DNA from: a bacterium | GTDB taxonomy: Bacteria; UBP14; UBA6098; JAFGQG01 | DNA: 47,168 nucleotides | Reading direction: 5' to 3' | Assembly: GCA_016935765.1 (NCBI GenBank) | Contig: JAFGQG010000020.1 | Span: 1-47,168 of the forward strand | Shown: one piece after another, positions 14,624-22,825 of the stretch | How the letters are laid out: each line of letters begins with the position of its first letter | How positions within the stretch are numbered: position 1 is the first letter of the stretch | Notes under the pieces: model-generated | Database searches by the model: none | The model's input: only the letters and a program-made list of their open reading frames with translations | Told to the model about the DNA's origin: nothing | Translations under genes and position numbers: made by a program

Positions 14624-15562
14624 CTAGAAATCCGTGTAATTTATCGTGAATCTATGAATATTCCCCAGTGTTCCATAACTGCTGAAAGCATAGTCAACTG
14701 AGAATTTTTTATAATTGATACCGAAGCCGCCATTCATTCCATTGAAGAATTCGTTATCCGCATCCTCGTCGTCGATATGGGTTCTCTGCTGCCAGCCAAG
14801 TCTAAGGAAGAAATATGGTTTCCATTGAATTATTTCACCGCCTATTTTCAGCTTGAAGTTTTCATCTATGCCTTTGGAAAGCTCGGCGGAGAGCAGCAAT
14901 GGCAAACCGGTAAGTTTACTGGACGCGCCAATCTTTCCGAGAAGGGGAAGTTGGTCTTTATGGCTTTCAGTTAATCCCTTTTTCTGGAAGCCCATATTCG
15001 CAACAGCAGCGCCGATTCGAGTCCTCTTCCGTTTTGATTCCCACATCGCCCCCAGATCGACGGCAAAACCGTAAGAGTTAAATGTGTCAACATTGAAATA
15101 TACGAATTTTGGGGTTAAACCAACTGATATGTTGTATTTTGCTTCCTTGCTGACGGTGACCGCGAAGAGAAGATCATTTGCTCCGAATTCACCAAGTTCG
15201 TTACCATAATCGTCGGTTCTGGTCATATCACCGTAGTTAATGAAATTGAAATAACTTCCGATTCTCCAATCCGATATCGGTTGATAATAGCCGATGAATC
15301 CTCCGTTTATCCCGGCGAACATGGGTGAGAACGTTGATGTTATCCCTCTTTCCTTGTTGAAAAAGAGGGCGGCGGGATTTGTTGCAAAACCATCTGGGGA
15401 GTTTGCAAGACCGACATAAGCGCCTCCCATACTCGCGGATTTTGCGCCTAATTCAAGCTTCAGGAATTGGTAGGTCGCGGTTCCCGCATCAGAGTAAATA
15501 CTCGTTGAATGGACCATCGAAAAGGAAGCTAAGACCATTAATGTGAATATTATTTTTTTCAT
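14624..15562 (-). CDS. PorV/PorQ-family outer-membrane beta-barrel
   Basis: A 312-residue barrel with a signal peptide (1-19, ending VHST). The family signature follows: LGAKSASMGGAYVGLANSPDGFATNPAAL. Alternating strands run to a C-terminal NIHRFTINYTDF with terminal Phe, typical of barrels folded by the BAM complex. In Porphyromonas PorV and PorQ are parts of the T9SS attachment complex; this shorter copy is closer in size to PorQ. It lies one base after pcm and four before nnr, so it is co-transcribed with them. Which of the two Por roles it has cannot be told from sequence alone. Confidence 0.8.
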   Translation of the reverse strand: MKKIIFTLMVLASFSMVHSTSIYSDAGTATYQFLKLELGAKSASMGGAYVGLANSPDGFATNPAALFFNKERGITSTFSPMFAGINGGFIGYYQPISDWRIGSYFNFINYGDMTRTDDYGNELGEFGANDLLFAVTVSKEAKYNISVGLTPKFVYFNVDTFNSYGFAVDLGAMWESKRKRTRIGAAVANMGFQKKGLTESHKDQLPLLGKIGASSKLTGLPLLLSAELSKGIDENFKLKIGGEIIQWKPYFFLRLGWQQRTHIDDEDADNEFFNGMNGGFGINYKKFSVDYAFSSYGTLGNIHRFTINYTDF

Positions 15563-15563
15563 A

Positions 15564-16235
15564 TTAATTTAATTGCTCTTTTAAGGTTTCCGCTTGTCCC
15601 ATCATCGGGACAAAAATAACGCTCGTTATGTATTTTTCTTTATAATTATCGTTATCAATTTTATCGATAAGGATCAACTCCTGGGACCATGTGCCGCGCG
15701 GTAAAATGAATTTTCCTCCTGCTTTCAATTGCTCTAAAAGGGGAGGGGGAGTAGCTTTAGGCGCTGCTGTTATGATTATCTTGTCAAATGGAGCCTCTTC
15801 TTCCCATCCGAAAAAACCATCACCGATCCTGTAATTGATATTTGTGTAATCCAGGGATTCTAATAAGGATTTTGCCCTATTTGACAGCCTGGGATGGTTC
15901 TCGATAGTGAAAACTTCACCAGTAACCTCTGCGAGAATTGCCGCCTGATACCCGGATCCCGTACCAATTTCCAGTACCTTGTCCGTATGCTGTGGTTCCA
16001 GCATCTCAGTCATCAGCGCTACTATATAAGGTTGGGATATCGTCTGCCCCTCGCCAATCGGGACCGGATGGTCCTCGTAGGCTTCAGAAGCCGAAAACTT
16101 GCCAATAAATTTGTGCCGCGGCACTTTCCTGAAAGCTTCAAGAACCACAGGATTCGAAATGCCTCTTGCCTCGAGTTGTGCCTTTACCATCTTCTCTCTT
16201 AACGATTCGTACTTTTTTTCATCTTTTTCAAACAT
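15564..16235 (-). CDS. pcm: Protein-L-isoaspartate O-methyltransferase
   Basis: This 223-residue SAM-dependent methyltransferase starts repair of isoaspartyl residues in aged proteins. It has the YESLREKMVKAQLEARGI start common in bacterial Pcm, VPRHKFI, the signature PIGEGQTISQPYIVALM, and motif I VLEIGTGSGYQAAILAE. The upstream part including YESLREK is conserved in relatives, so the start at 16235 is kept, although the predicted promoter then leaves a leader of under ten bases. It is the first gene of the operon with the barrel, nnr and the T9SS-exported protein. Confidence 0.95.
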   Translation of the reverse strand: MFEKDEKKYESLREKMVKAQLEARGISNPVVLEAFRKVPRHKFIGKFSASEAYEDHPVPIGEGQTISQPYIVALMTEMLEPQHTDKVLEIGTGSGYQAAILAEVTGEVFTIENHPRLSNRAKSLLESLDYTNINYRIGDGFFGWEEEAPFDKIIITAAPKATPPPLLEQLKAGGKFILPRGTWSQELILIDKIDNDNYKEKYITSVIFVPMMGQAETLKEQLN

Positions 16236-16248
16236 AAAATTAAACCTA

Positions 16249-16276
16249 AATTTATAAAGAGAACCAGATAAGTCAA
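16249..16276 (-). promoter_or_regulatory. Promoter of the pcm operon
   Basis: On the minus strand TTGACT (16271-16276), a 16-base gap and TAAATT (16249-16254). The -10 hexamer TAAATT also occurs in the promoters at 1895 and 22782. Confidence 0.55.
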
Positions 16277-16326
16277 GATTTCTTTTTATTTCTGTCGCTA
16301 GATTTCACTGGAGTTTTTAATTAATA

Positions 16327-17517
16327 CTATAATCGAGCCATGACTATAGATCTGATCTGGTCTTTATTTAGATCAACCGGATTGTTTTTAATCCCCGTTT
16401 TACTTAAAATGCAATTCAAATCAGATTCCAGGATTCCAAATTCCCCAAGTCTGGGTATGTTCAACGATAAAACCCATTCATTAAGTTTATTTATTAGCAG
16501 ATCGAGGTAATGCTTTTGACCGTAAATTTTGTAATTCGTTTCATCGGCAAAGAGTTTGCCCACTTCAGCGTATTTAATTAGTAGTTGGCGGTTTGAACCG
16601 GTTTTTTTAAGGAGTTGAATGTTCAATTCAGTCGCGGCGTTAGCTAGTGTTCCACAAATAACGCCGTGGGGGATCTCAAATAATCCTCCTATCGCGGAAG
16701 CTAATCCGTGAATTATGCCTAACCCAGCATTTGCTAAGGTTATTCCCGATAATAAAGCTCCGTAAGACATTGCGTTTCTTACGCTTATATCCGATCTTCC
16801 GTTCGTGCAGGCTGGTATAAGGTTTCCAATTACCATCTTCATGCTACTTAAAGCAAGGGCATCGGTCAATGGATTAGACGCAGTTGATGTGTAGGATTCA
16901 AGCAGTTGAGTGAACGCGTCTAAACCTGAAGCTGCTGTTATCCCCGGTGGACAATCCAGTGTTAACTCCGGATCGATAATAGCGATATCAGGGACGAAAT
17001 TATCGTGCCTCAGCGATTTCTTGAATCCTTTCGGTCCGATCTTGCTTAGTACCGCATTTTTGGTTGCCTCGCTTCCGGTCCCCGCAGTTGTTGGAACAGC
17101 GATGAACGGTACCTTTTTACCGTTGTGAGAAATCCCTTTGCCAACTCCCTCAAGGTAATCGATAACTGAAGCATCCTGGGTCAACATGGCTGAAATCGCC
17201 TTTCCTGCATCTATTGCGCTGCCTCCGCCTATACTCACTACTAATTCTATCCCAATTTCCTTGAATTTATCAACTGTATGGTCAACCATGTCAGGGGAGG
17301 GCTCACCCTTCAACGTCACATGATGATATGCAACATTTATACTCTTCAGTAAATTTAAAAGCGATTTGAATTTAGGATGCCTCTCAAGAGTGCCCGTTCC
17401 AGTTACAAAGAGCACATTTTTACCGAAACTTGGGATTATGTCTGAAAGGGTTTCAAACTTCCCAGCGCCAAAATGAATCCTGGGTGTTCTTGCGAATGTA
17501 AAACCAGGTATCACCAC
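16327..17517 (-). CDS. Iron-containing alcohol dehydrogenase
   Basis: A 396-residue group III, metal-dependent dehydrogenase that should interconvert alcohols and aldehydes or ketones with NAD(P). The nucleotide-binding GGGS is at 97-100 and AVPTTAGTGSE at 140-150. Metal ligands would be Asp200, His270 and His284 (HGLASAIGG, IPHG). The position usually holding the fourth ligand, His in DxxTH, is Gln204 here, as in a sizeable subfamily. Substrate unknown. It overlaps the preceding small monooxygenase-like gene by seven bases, so the two may act in one pathway. Confidence 0.92.
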   Translation of the reverse strand: MVIPGFTFARTPRIHFGAGKFETLSDIIPSFGKNVLFVTGTGTLERHPKFKSLLNLLKSINVAYHHVTLKGEPSPDMVDHTVDKFKEIGIELVVSIGGGSAIDAGKAISAMLTQDASVIDYLEGVGKGISHNGKKVPFIAVPTTAGTGSEATKNAVLSKIGPKGFKKSLRHDNFVPDIAIIDPELTLDCPPGITAASGLDAFTQLLESYTSTASNPLTDALALSSMKMVIGNLIPACTNGRSDISVRNAMSYGALLSGITLANAGLGIIHGLASAIGGLFEIPHGVICGTLANAATELNIQLLKKTGSNRQLLIKYAEVGKLFADETNYKIYGQKHYLDLLINKLNEWVLSLNIPRLGEFGILESDLNCILSKTGIKNNPVDLNKDQIRSIVMARL

Positions 17518-17819
17518 TGATTTCTCTCCAGAGGGGCGATTACATCATGAGGAATACCTTCTCTAGGTTGCGCCATCCAATCAGCAACGGTCCGTCTCCA
17601 TTTTAGGTAGTGTTCGGTCATTTTATGCTCAGCCGCGGCTTCAGGTGATTCGTAAGCCTCATAGAGTGTGAATCTCTTCCGATCATCCTTTTGCTGTAAA
17701 ACATCGAATCTCATGTTTCCCGGTTCCAGTATCGAGTTTTTATGGTTTTCTATCGTTGCTTCAATAAAATCGTCTATATACTCTTCTTTAACATATACAT
17801 TTACGCAGGTTACTATCAT
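17511..17819 (-). CDS. Antibiotic biosynthesis monooxygenase-fold protein (LsrG/YgiN type)
   Basis: A 102-residue protein of the dimeric alpha-beta barrel (ABM) fold: start MIVTCVNVYVKEEYIDDFIEA, the NHKNSILEPGNMRFDVLQQKDD segment, and YEAYESPEAAAEHKMTEHYLKW. Relatives include quinol monooxygenase YgiN and the autoinducer-2 breakdown protein LsrG. The sequence does not decide between these roles. The start lies inside the last codons of rsmB, whose end supplies a GGAGG ribosome-binding site, and its own end overlaps the alcohol dehydrogenase. Confidence 0.85.
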   Translation of the reverse strand: MIVTCVNVYVKEEYIDDFIEATIENHKNSILEPGNMRFDVLQQKDDRKRFTLYEAYESPEAAAEHKMTEHYLKWRRTVADWMAQPREGIPHDVIAPLERNQW

Positions 17820-19161
17820 TTTTTATGCCTCCTTTGACTTTAGTAAGTTTTGCACAAAAACTCCCATCAAAATTGTGTTTGAGAGGAAAAGTCGACACGC
17901 ATCCTTCAGGCGTAATGAAATCTTCAGGAATCTCATTCGGTGGTTCCACAAGATTAAATCCATTACTTACAAGGAATCGTACTTGTTCTTCATTTTCTTC
18001 GGGTTCGGTTGTACATGTGGAATAAACCAGTATGCCATTATCCTTCAATAAATTAGAAGTGTTAGTGAGTATCTGTTTTTGGACTTGGGCAAGTTGAAAT
18101 ATGTCTTTTTCCTCTCTAAAAAGCTTGGCTTCAGGATATCTTCTAAGCACTCCGAGTCCCGAACACGTAGCATCTACTAATATTTTATCATATTTTACCT
18201 TACTTGTAAAGTTTTTTCCATCAGCTGCTACTATTAACGGAAATCCATCGGTCATTCTGTTTATATTCTCCATTGTTTGCTCTATCTTTGCAACACTTGA
18301 GTCAATACCAAGAAGGATTTCGCCCTCTCTCATAAATTGACTTATATGTGTTAATTTTCCTCCTGGAAAAGCGCAAATTTCCAGTATTCTCTCCCCGGGA
18401 CGTGGATCAAGCAGGAGAACCGGTAGTTTTGATGCGGGATCTTGTATAGTAAATAAACCCTTGTGGAATTCATCAGTTAAAGGTATAACGGAAGCCTGTT
18501 CGATATTATAAAAATCATCGAAGAATACATTGCGTGTTAGGGTGAGATTGTAGCTTTTTAAACTTTTTAGAAGGTGGGAGGGTGTTGTCCTTTCAAGATT
18601 TATGCGGATAGATAAGGGAGGGGACGCATTGTTCAGAGCGCAGAGCTTCTCACATTCACTATACCCGATTCTATTAAGCCACCTTTTTAACAGCCATTCC
18701 GGGTGTGAATATCTTATCGATAAGTATTTAAGAGGTTCTTTTTTGCTTGATGGCAGATTAACACTCTTATGGTTTTCTGCAATGTTCCTTAAAGTAGCAT
18801 TGATGAATCCACAGAGATAGTCCTTTGTCCATTTTTTGCAGATTTTTACTGATGTGTCGATAATAGCGTAGGCAGGAGTTTTATCTAAAAAGAGAATCTG
18901 GTACGTAGCCATTCTTAATAAATTCATAGCTTCAGTCTGGATCGGCTTTTTCTTCTTCTTGAAACTGTTGATGATATGATCAATTAGTGTAAGGTTCTTT
19001 AATGTGCCATTAACAATACTAACAATAAACCTTCTATCGGTTTCAGAAAAACTTGAGTTATATATTCTTTGAGTAAGGAGGGTATGACTTGAGTTTTTTC
19101 TGTTGAGTACCGATGAAATGATTTTAAACGCGTTCCACCGGGTTTCTAATGATTTTTCCAT
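17788..19161 (-). CDS. rsmB: 16S rRNA m5C967 methyltransferase RsmB
   Basis: A 457-residue RNA cytosine-5 methyltransferase. Residues 1-140 form a NusB-like RNA-binding domain; the catalytic domain has motif I EICAFPGGKLTH (261-272), motif IV DATCSG (330-335) and motif VI YSTCT with nucleophile Cys383. Motif IV is DATCSG rather than the usual DAPCSG; the second catalytic Cys333 is kept, so activity is expected. It overlaps the radical SAM gene upstream by 38 bases and the ABM gene downstream by 32 bases. Specificity for C967 is by family. Confidence 0.92.
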   Translation of the reverse strand: MEKSLETRWNAFKIISSVLNRKNSSHTLLTQRIYNSSFSETDRRFIVSIVNGTLKNLTLIDHIINSFKKKKKPIQTEAMNLLRMATYQILFLDKTPAYAIIDTSVKICKKWTKDYLCGFINATLRNIAENHKSVNLPSSKKEPLKYLSIRYSHPEWLLKRWLNRIGYSECEKLCALNNASPPLSIRINLERTTPSHLLKSLKSYNLTLTRNVFFDDFYNIEQASVIPLTDEFHKGLFTIQDPASKLPVLLLDPRPGERILEICAFPGGKLTHISQFMREGEILLGIDSSVAKIEQTMENINRMTDGFPLIVAADGKNFTSKVKYDKILVDATCSGLGVLRRYPEAKLFREEKDIFQLAQVQKQILTNTSNLLKDNGILVYSTCTTEPEENEEQVRFLVSNGFNLVEPPNEIPEDFITPEGCVSTFPLKHNFDGSFCAKLTKVKGGIKNDSNLRKCIC

Positions 19162-21721
19162 CTTTCACCTCACCCCAAATCTCTCCCAATGGAGTAAAAA
19201 TTTTGGTGTTTTCCCGGATCAGTTGTTCTTCTCTTTTTATATTAAGCCTGGCTATGTCATCTTTCCCGAAACCAGCGGCTTCAAGAAAAGTGTCAGGTCT
19301 TAGGGTTCTCTTTGGCTTGTTCTCTAAAATAAGATGGAGAATTGCCGCTCCGTTATCTTTTTCAAGCGCGATCTCCAGGATAAATTCAGTTATATTTATT
19401 GGCTTATCTTTGATAGTCAATATTTTGGGTATACCATTTTTGAACTCCATCAAGCGCTCTTCGGAATATGGAACAGTCAATTCAACTGTATAGTAGGAAT
19501 AGTTTATTTCCGAGAATAGGGAATTTTTTATATCAGGGACTTGTTTGTATTCGATGATCCTGATATCTTCGGGTAAAGCTTCCTGTAGTTTGGTTATCAT
19601 AATATTAGCTAAAGGGCGAGTAAATTGCAGATCCATGTATTCCGCTGAGCTGGAAAAACCGAGCGGAAGAGGCTGAGAAAACGCGATCTTGGGGCGTTGA
19701 GTAAATCCCGAACTATATGCTATTGGCAGGTCGCTTCTTCTTACTGCCCTGGTTAACAAGCGAATTAACGAAAGATGTGAAAGAAAACGTAGCCTGCCTT
19801 CCTTCGAATACTTGATCCTTAAATAACTTCTATATACAATAGCCGATTTTGATTTTCTTGCTGTTCTTCCCCAATTCAAAGTGTCCTTGGATTTATATTC
19901 TATTTGTTTCTTAGCTTTCACCATCTTTTCAAAGTCACATTTATTACAGTTTTGACACTCGATAAGCCTGCAATCTGGAGTGGTGGTTTCATGATACGCT
20001 AATTCCTTTTCCTTCAGCAGGTATTCCTTAGTCGCCCCAGAAGAAATATGTGACCAGGGCAGGGGAATTTCAGTGTCTTTAGCCTTTAGATAATTATTTG
20101 GTTCTACGCCTAGTTCATTAAAAGTATCTAACCATAAACTAATATCGAATCTCTCAAACCACGCATCGAGATAAGCTCCTTTCCGCCATGCTTCATATAT
20201 GACATCGAATAGTCGCCTGTCTCCACGGCAAAAAACCCCTTCAAGGTATGAAATGTCGGGATTTCTTGTGTCGAATTCAATTCGAGAATTTCTGATATTA
20301 TGCATTATTAACTTATATCTTTCAAGTACTTCATCATTGGATATTTGCCGTTCCCATTGAAAAGGCGTGTGTGGTTTTGGAACAAAGGGAGAAATTGACA
20401 CCTTGATATTGAAATTCGAGCTTCTTATGGAACTTTGAATCTTCTCTATTAAGCTTGCCGATTCTTCAAGATCTGCTATTGTTTCTGTTGGTAAACCTAC
20501 CATGAAATAGAGTTTTATTTTTTTCCAGCCCATTCTATTTGCACTTACTATAGCATCAATCATTTCGTCTTCATTCAGGGGTTTATTGATAACTTTTCTA
20601 AGTCTTTCGCTGCCTGTTTCAGGAGCAAAGGTCAAAGCGCTCTTTCTGACTTCTTTTACAAGGTCTAACAAATAATCCTGGGTGCTGTCAGCTCTTATGG
20701 ATGGTGTGGCAACTGAGATCACCTTATCCCTGGAAATGACTTTCAAAGTCTGTGCAAGTTCCTTGATGGCACTGTAGTCCGGAGTTGAAAGGGATAGAAG
20801 ACTCAGCTCTCTCCATCCTGTTTTTTCAATTCCTGTTTCTATTTCTTGAATGATGTCGTCGGGATTTTTTTCCCTTAACGGTCTATATATATATCCGGGC
20901 ATGCAAAATCGGCAGCCCCTCGTGCATCCGCGCATTATCTCTATATCCAAGCGGTCATGCGTAATCTCAAGCCAGGGTAGAATTGGCGGATTCGGGTAGT
21001 TTTCAAGAAGCAGGTCCTTAACATAATAACTTCTGACCGGCACAGACAGTCCGTTTTTGGTCTTCATACCTGCGAATTTGCCTTCTTCATAAGTGGGTTC
21101 ATAGAACGATGGAACATATAAACCTTCCCATTTGCACAATTCCAGAAGGATTTCATTTTTGCTCATGTTTCTATTTTCCCTGATGAATTCCAGGACTTCG
21201 GGTAGAAGTCCTTCCGCGTCACCAAGGTAGAAAATGTCGAATATTGGTGCGAGTGGTTCAGGATTGAAAGCGCTCGTACCACCTGCTATGAGTATTGGGA
21301 GTGTTTCACCGCGTTCGCTCGCCCTTATTGGAACCCCTCCAAGATGCAGCATTTCCAGTATATTAGTGTAGGTGAGTTCATAATGGAGTGAAAAACCGAT
21401 GACATCGAACTCGTTGAGTGGTCTCTTGGATTCAAGACTGAATAGCGGAATGTTTTTTTCCTTCAGCTGATCGCGCATGTCAACCCAGGGCGCGTAAAAC
21501 CTCTCACAAAGAAGCTTTTCCATTTTATTTATAATGTGGTAAATTATTCGGCCTCCAAGGTGAGAAGCCCCAAGCTCATATACTTCAGGGAAACAAAGAG
21601 CAAATTTAAGCATACCGGCGTCTGGTGTTTTCCTGATACTGCCTAATTCCCCACCGATATACCTCTCTGGTTTCTGTACCAATAATAGTATATCCTCAAT
21701 TCGTTTTTCTATATCTTGCAT
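19124..21721 (-). CDS. B12-type radical SAM protein fused to DUF2344 (TIGR03960/TIGR03936)
   Basis: An 865-residue fusion. The first 600 or so residues are a radical SAM protein with an N-terminal B12-binding-like region and the cluster motif CTRGCRFC. A short cysteine-rich link (CRLIECQNCNKC) leads to a C-terminal DUF2344 domain with RFLSHLSLIRLLTRAVRRSDLPIAYSSGF. Fused or adjacent genes of these two families are widespread in bacteria, often near ribosome or RNA genes. The reaction is not established; RNA or ribosome modification is a guess from context (rsmB next to it, ftsY before it). The fusion is full length. Confidence 0.9.
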   Translation of the reverse strand: MQDIEKRIEDILLLVQKPERYIGGELGSIRKTPDAGMLKFALCFPEVYELGASHLGGRIIYHIINKMEKLLCERFYAPWVDMRDQLKEKNIPLFSLESKRPLNEFDVIGFSLHYELTYTNILEMLHLGGVPIRASERGETLPILIAGGTSAFNPEPLAPIFDIFYLGDAEGLLPEVLEFIRENRNMSKNEILLELCKWEGLYVPSFYEPTYEEGKFAGMKTKNGLSVPVRSYYVKDLLLENYPNPPILPWLEITHDRLDIEIMRGCTRGCRFCMPGYIYRPLREKNPDDIIQEIETGIEKTGWRELSLLSLSTPDYSAIKELAQTLKVISRDKVISVATPSIRADSTQDYLLDLVKEVRKSALTFAPETGSERLRKVINKPLNEDEMIDAIVSANRMGWKKIKLYFMVGLPTETIADLEESASLIEKIQSSIRSSNFNIKVSISPFVPKPHTPFQWERQISNDEVLERYKLIMHNIRNSRIEFDTRNPDISYLEGVFCRGDRRLFDVIYEAWRKGAYLDAWFERFDISLWLDTFNELGVEPNNYLKAKDTEIPLPWSHISSGATKEYLLKEKELAYHETTTPDCRLIECQNCNKCDFEKMVKAKKQIEYKSKDTLNWGRTARKSKSAIVYRSYLRIKYSKEGRLRFLSHLSLIRLLTRAVRRSDLPIAYSSGFTQRPKIAFSQPLPLGFSSSAEYMDLQFTRPLANIMITKLQEALPEDIRIIEYKQVPDIKNSLFSEINYSYYTVELTVPYSEERLMEFKNGIPKILTIKDKPINITEFILEIALEKDNGAAILHLILENKPKRTLRPDTFLEAAGFGKDDIARLNIKREEQLIRENTKIFTPLGEIWGEVKDGKIIRNPVERV

Positions 21722-21723
21722 GC

Positions 21724-22641
21724 TTATTTCCCAATAATATCCTCAACAAATTCTTCAGGATTGAATTCTATTAAATCTTCGAGTTTTTCGCCAATGCCCA
21801 CATACTTAACAGGAATATTGAGTTCTTTTTTAATGGCAAGGACTATACCCCCTTTAGCGGTGCCATCAAGTTTTGTAAGTACTATTCCCGTTATATTCAA
21901 CGCTTGATTGAAAGCCTGCGCCTGGAGAATACCATTTTGCCCGGTGGTGGCATCGATAACCAGTAGAATTTCATGGGGAGCTCCCTCGTGCTTTTTGGAG
22001 ATGACACGCTGAACTTTTTTCAGCTCTTCCATAAGATTGCTTTTTGTATGAAGTCTTCCAGCCGTATCGATTATTACGCAATCATAACCCTTGAGAATAG
22101 CTTTTTCAACAGTATCGTAAGCTACAGAAGCAGCATCAGCGCCAGCCTGGCTTTGCACTATATCCGCACCAAGACGCTCCGCCCATACGCCAAGTTGCTC
22201 CTGGGCTGCAGCCCTAAAAGTGTCGGCAGCAGATATCAATACCTTTTTTCCCTCCTCCTTGAACCTATACGCTAATTTCGCTATTGTAGTGGTTTTCCCC
22301 GTTCCATTCACACCAGCGATCAGGATAACCTCGGGGGGTGTAATATCCTTTAAAACAGACTTATCATAATATAATATTCTCTTCAATTCTTCCTTTAGAA
22401 GTACGTATATCTCGCCAGAATCCCGGGTTTTCTGTTCCATTACCCTATTTTCAAGATCATGGATGATCTCCAGTGTGGCTTTGACTCCGATATCTGACGT
22501 TATTAGGATTTCTTCCAGCTCTCCCAGGAATCCAGAATCTATGTTTTTTTTGATACCGACTAATTCCCCAATCTTTGTTAGAAGGGATTTACGGGTTTTA
22601 TAAAGCGAATCTTCAAGTTTTTTTCTCTTAAATAATCTCAT
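21724..22641 (-). CDS. ftsY: Signal recognition particle receptor FtsY
   Basis: A GTPase that docks ribosome-nascent chain-SRP complexes at the inner membrane. The NG domain is complete: GVNGTGKTTTIAKLA (G1), DTFRAAAQEQL (G2), IDTAGRLHTKSNL (G3), LTKLDGTAKGG (G4). The long acidic A domain is absent; the N-terminus is a short basic helix (MRLFKRKK), as in many bacteria. I place the start at 22641 (305 residues), because an in-frame ATG at 22665 lies about three bases from the predicted transcription start and 22641 has AGGT at suitable distance. First gene of the five-gene operon. Confidence 0.95.
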   Translation of the reverse strand: MRLFKRKKLEDSLYKTRKSLLTKIGELVGIKKNIDSGFLGELEEILITSDIGVKATLEIIHDLENRVMEQKTRDSGEIYVLLKEELKRILYYDKSVLKDITPPEVILIAGVNGTGKTTTIAKLAYRFKEEGKKVLISAADTFRAAAQEQLGVWAERLGADIVQSQAGADAASVAYDTVEKAILKGYDCVIIDTAGRLHTKSNLMEELKKVQRVISKKHEGAPHEILLVIDATTGQNGILQAQAFNQALNITGIVLTKLDGTAKGGIVLAIKKELNIPVKYVGIGEKLEDLIEFNPEEFVEDIIGK

Positions 22642-22675
22642 ATTAATTACCTGGATCTCAACCAATAAACTTGGT

Positions 22676-22703
22676 AATATATAAACTTTACTAAAAATGG
22701 CAA
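22676..22703 (-). promoter_or_regulatory. Promoter of the ftsY operon
   Basis: On the minus strand TTGCCA (22698-22703), a 16-base gap and TATATT (22676-22681). Between this promoter and the divergent one lies TAAAAATC-GT-GATTTTTA (22723-22740), an 8-bp inverted repeat that could be an operator shared by both directions. Confidence 0.5.
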
Positions 22704-22758
22704 AACATATTTTATATTTATCTAAAAATCGTGATTTTTATATATTATTTGGAAATAC

Positions 22759-22787
22759 TTGACTTTTCAACGTTGTACCATTAAATT
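22759..22787 (+). promoter_or_regulatory. Promoter of the papain-like peptidase gene
   Basis: TTGACT (22759-22764), a 17-base gap and TAAATT (22782-22787), about 38 bases before the start codon, with GGAG as ribosome-binding site. Confidence 0.6.
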
Positions 22788-22825
22788 ACTAACAAATGAA
22801 AAAAAATAACAACATGGAGTAATAA

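Noticed and set aside
17788-19161. RsmB inactive because motif IV is DATCSG rather than DAPCSG
   Set aside because: Both catalytic cysteines (333 and 383) are present, so one changed residue is not enough to claim loss of activity.
22642-22665. Start of ftsY at the upstream ATG 22665
   Set aside because: The predicted transcription start is only about three bases away; 22641 has a ribosome-binding site and a typical basic N-terminus.
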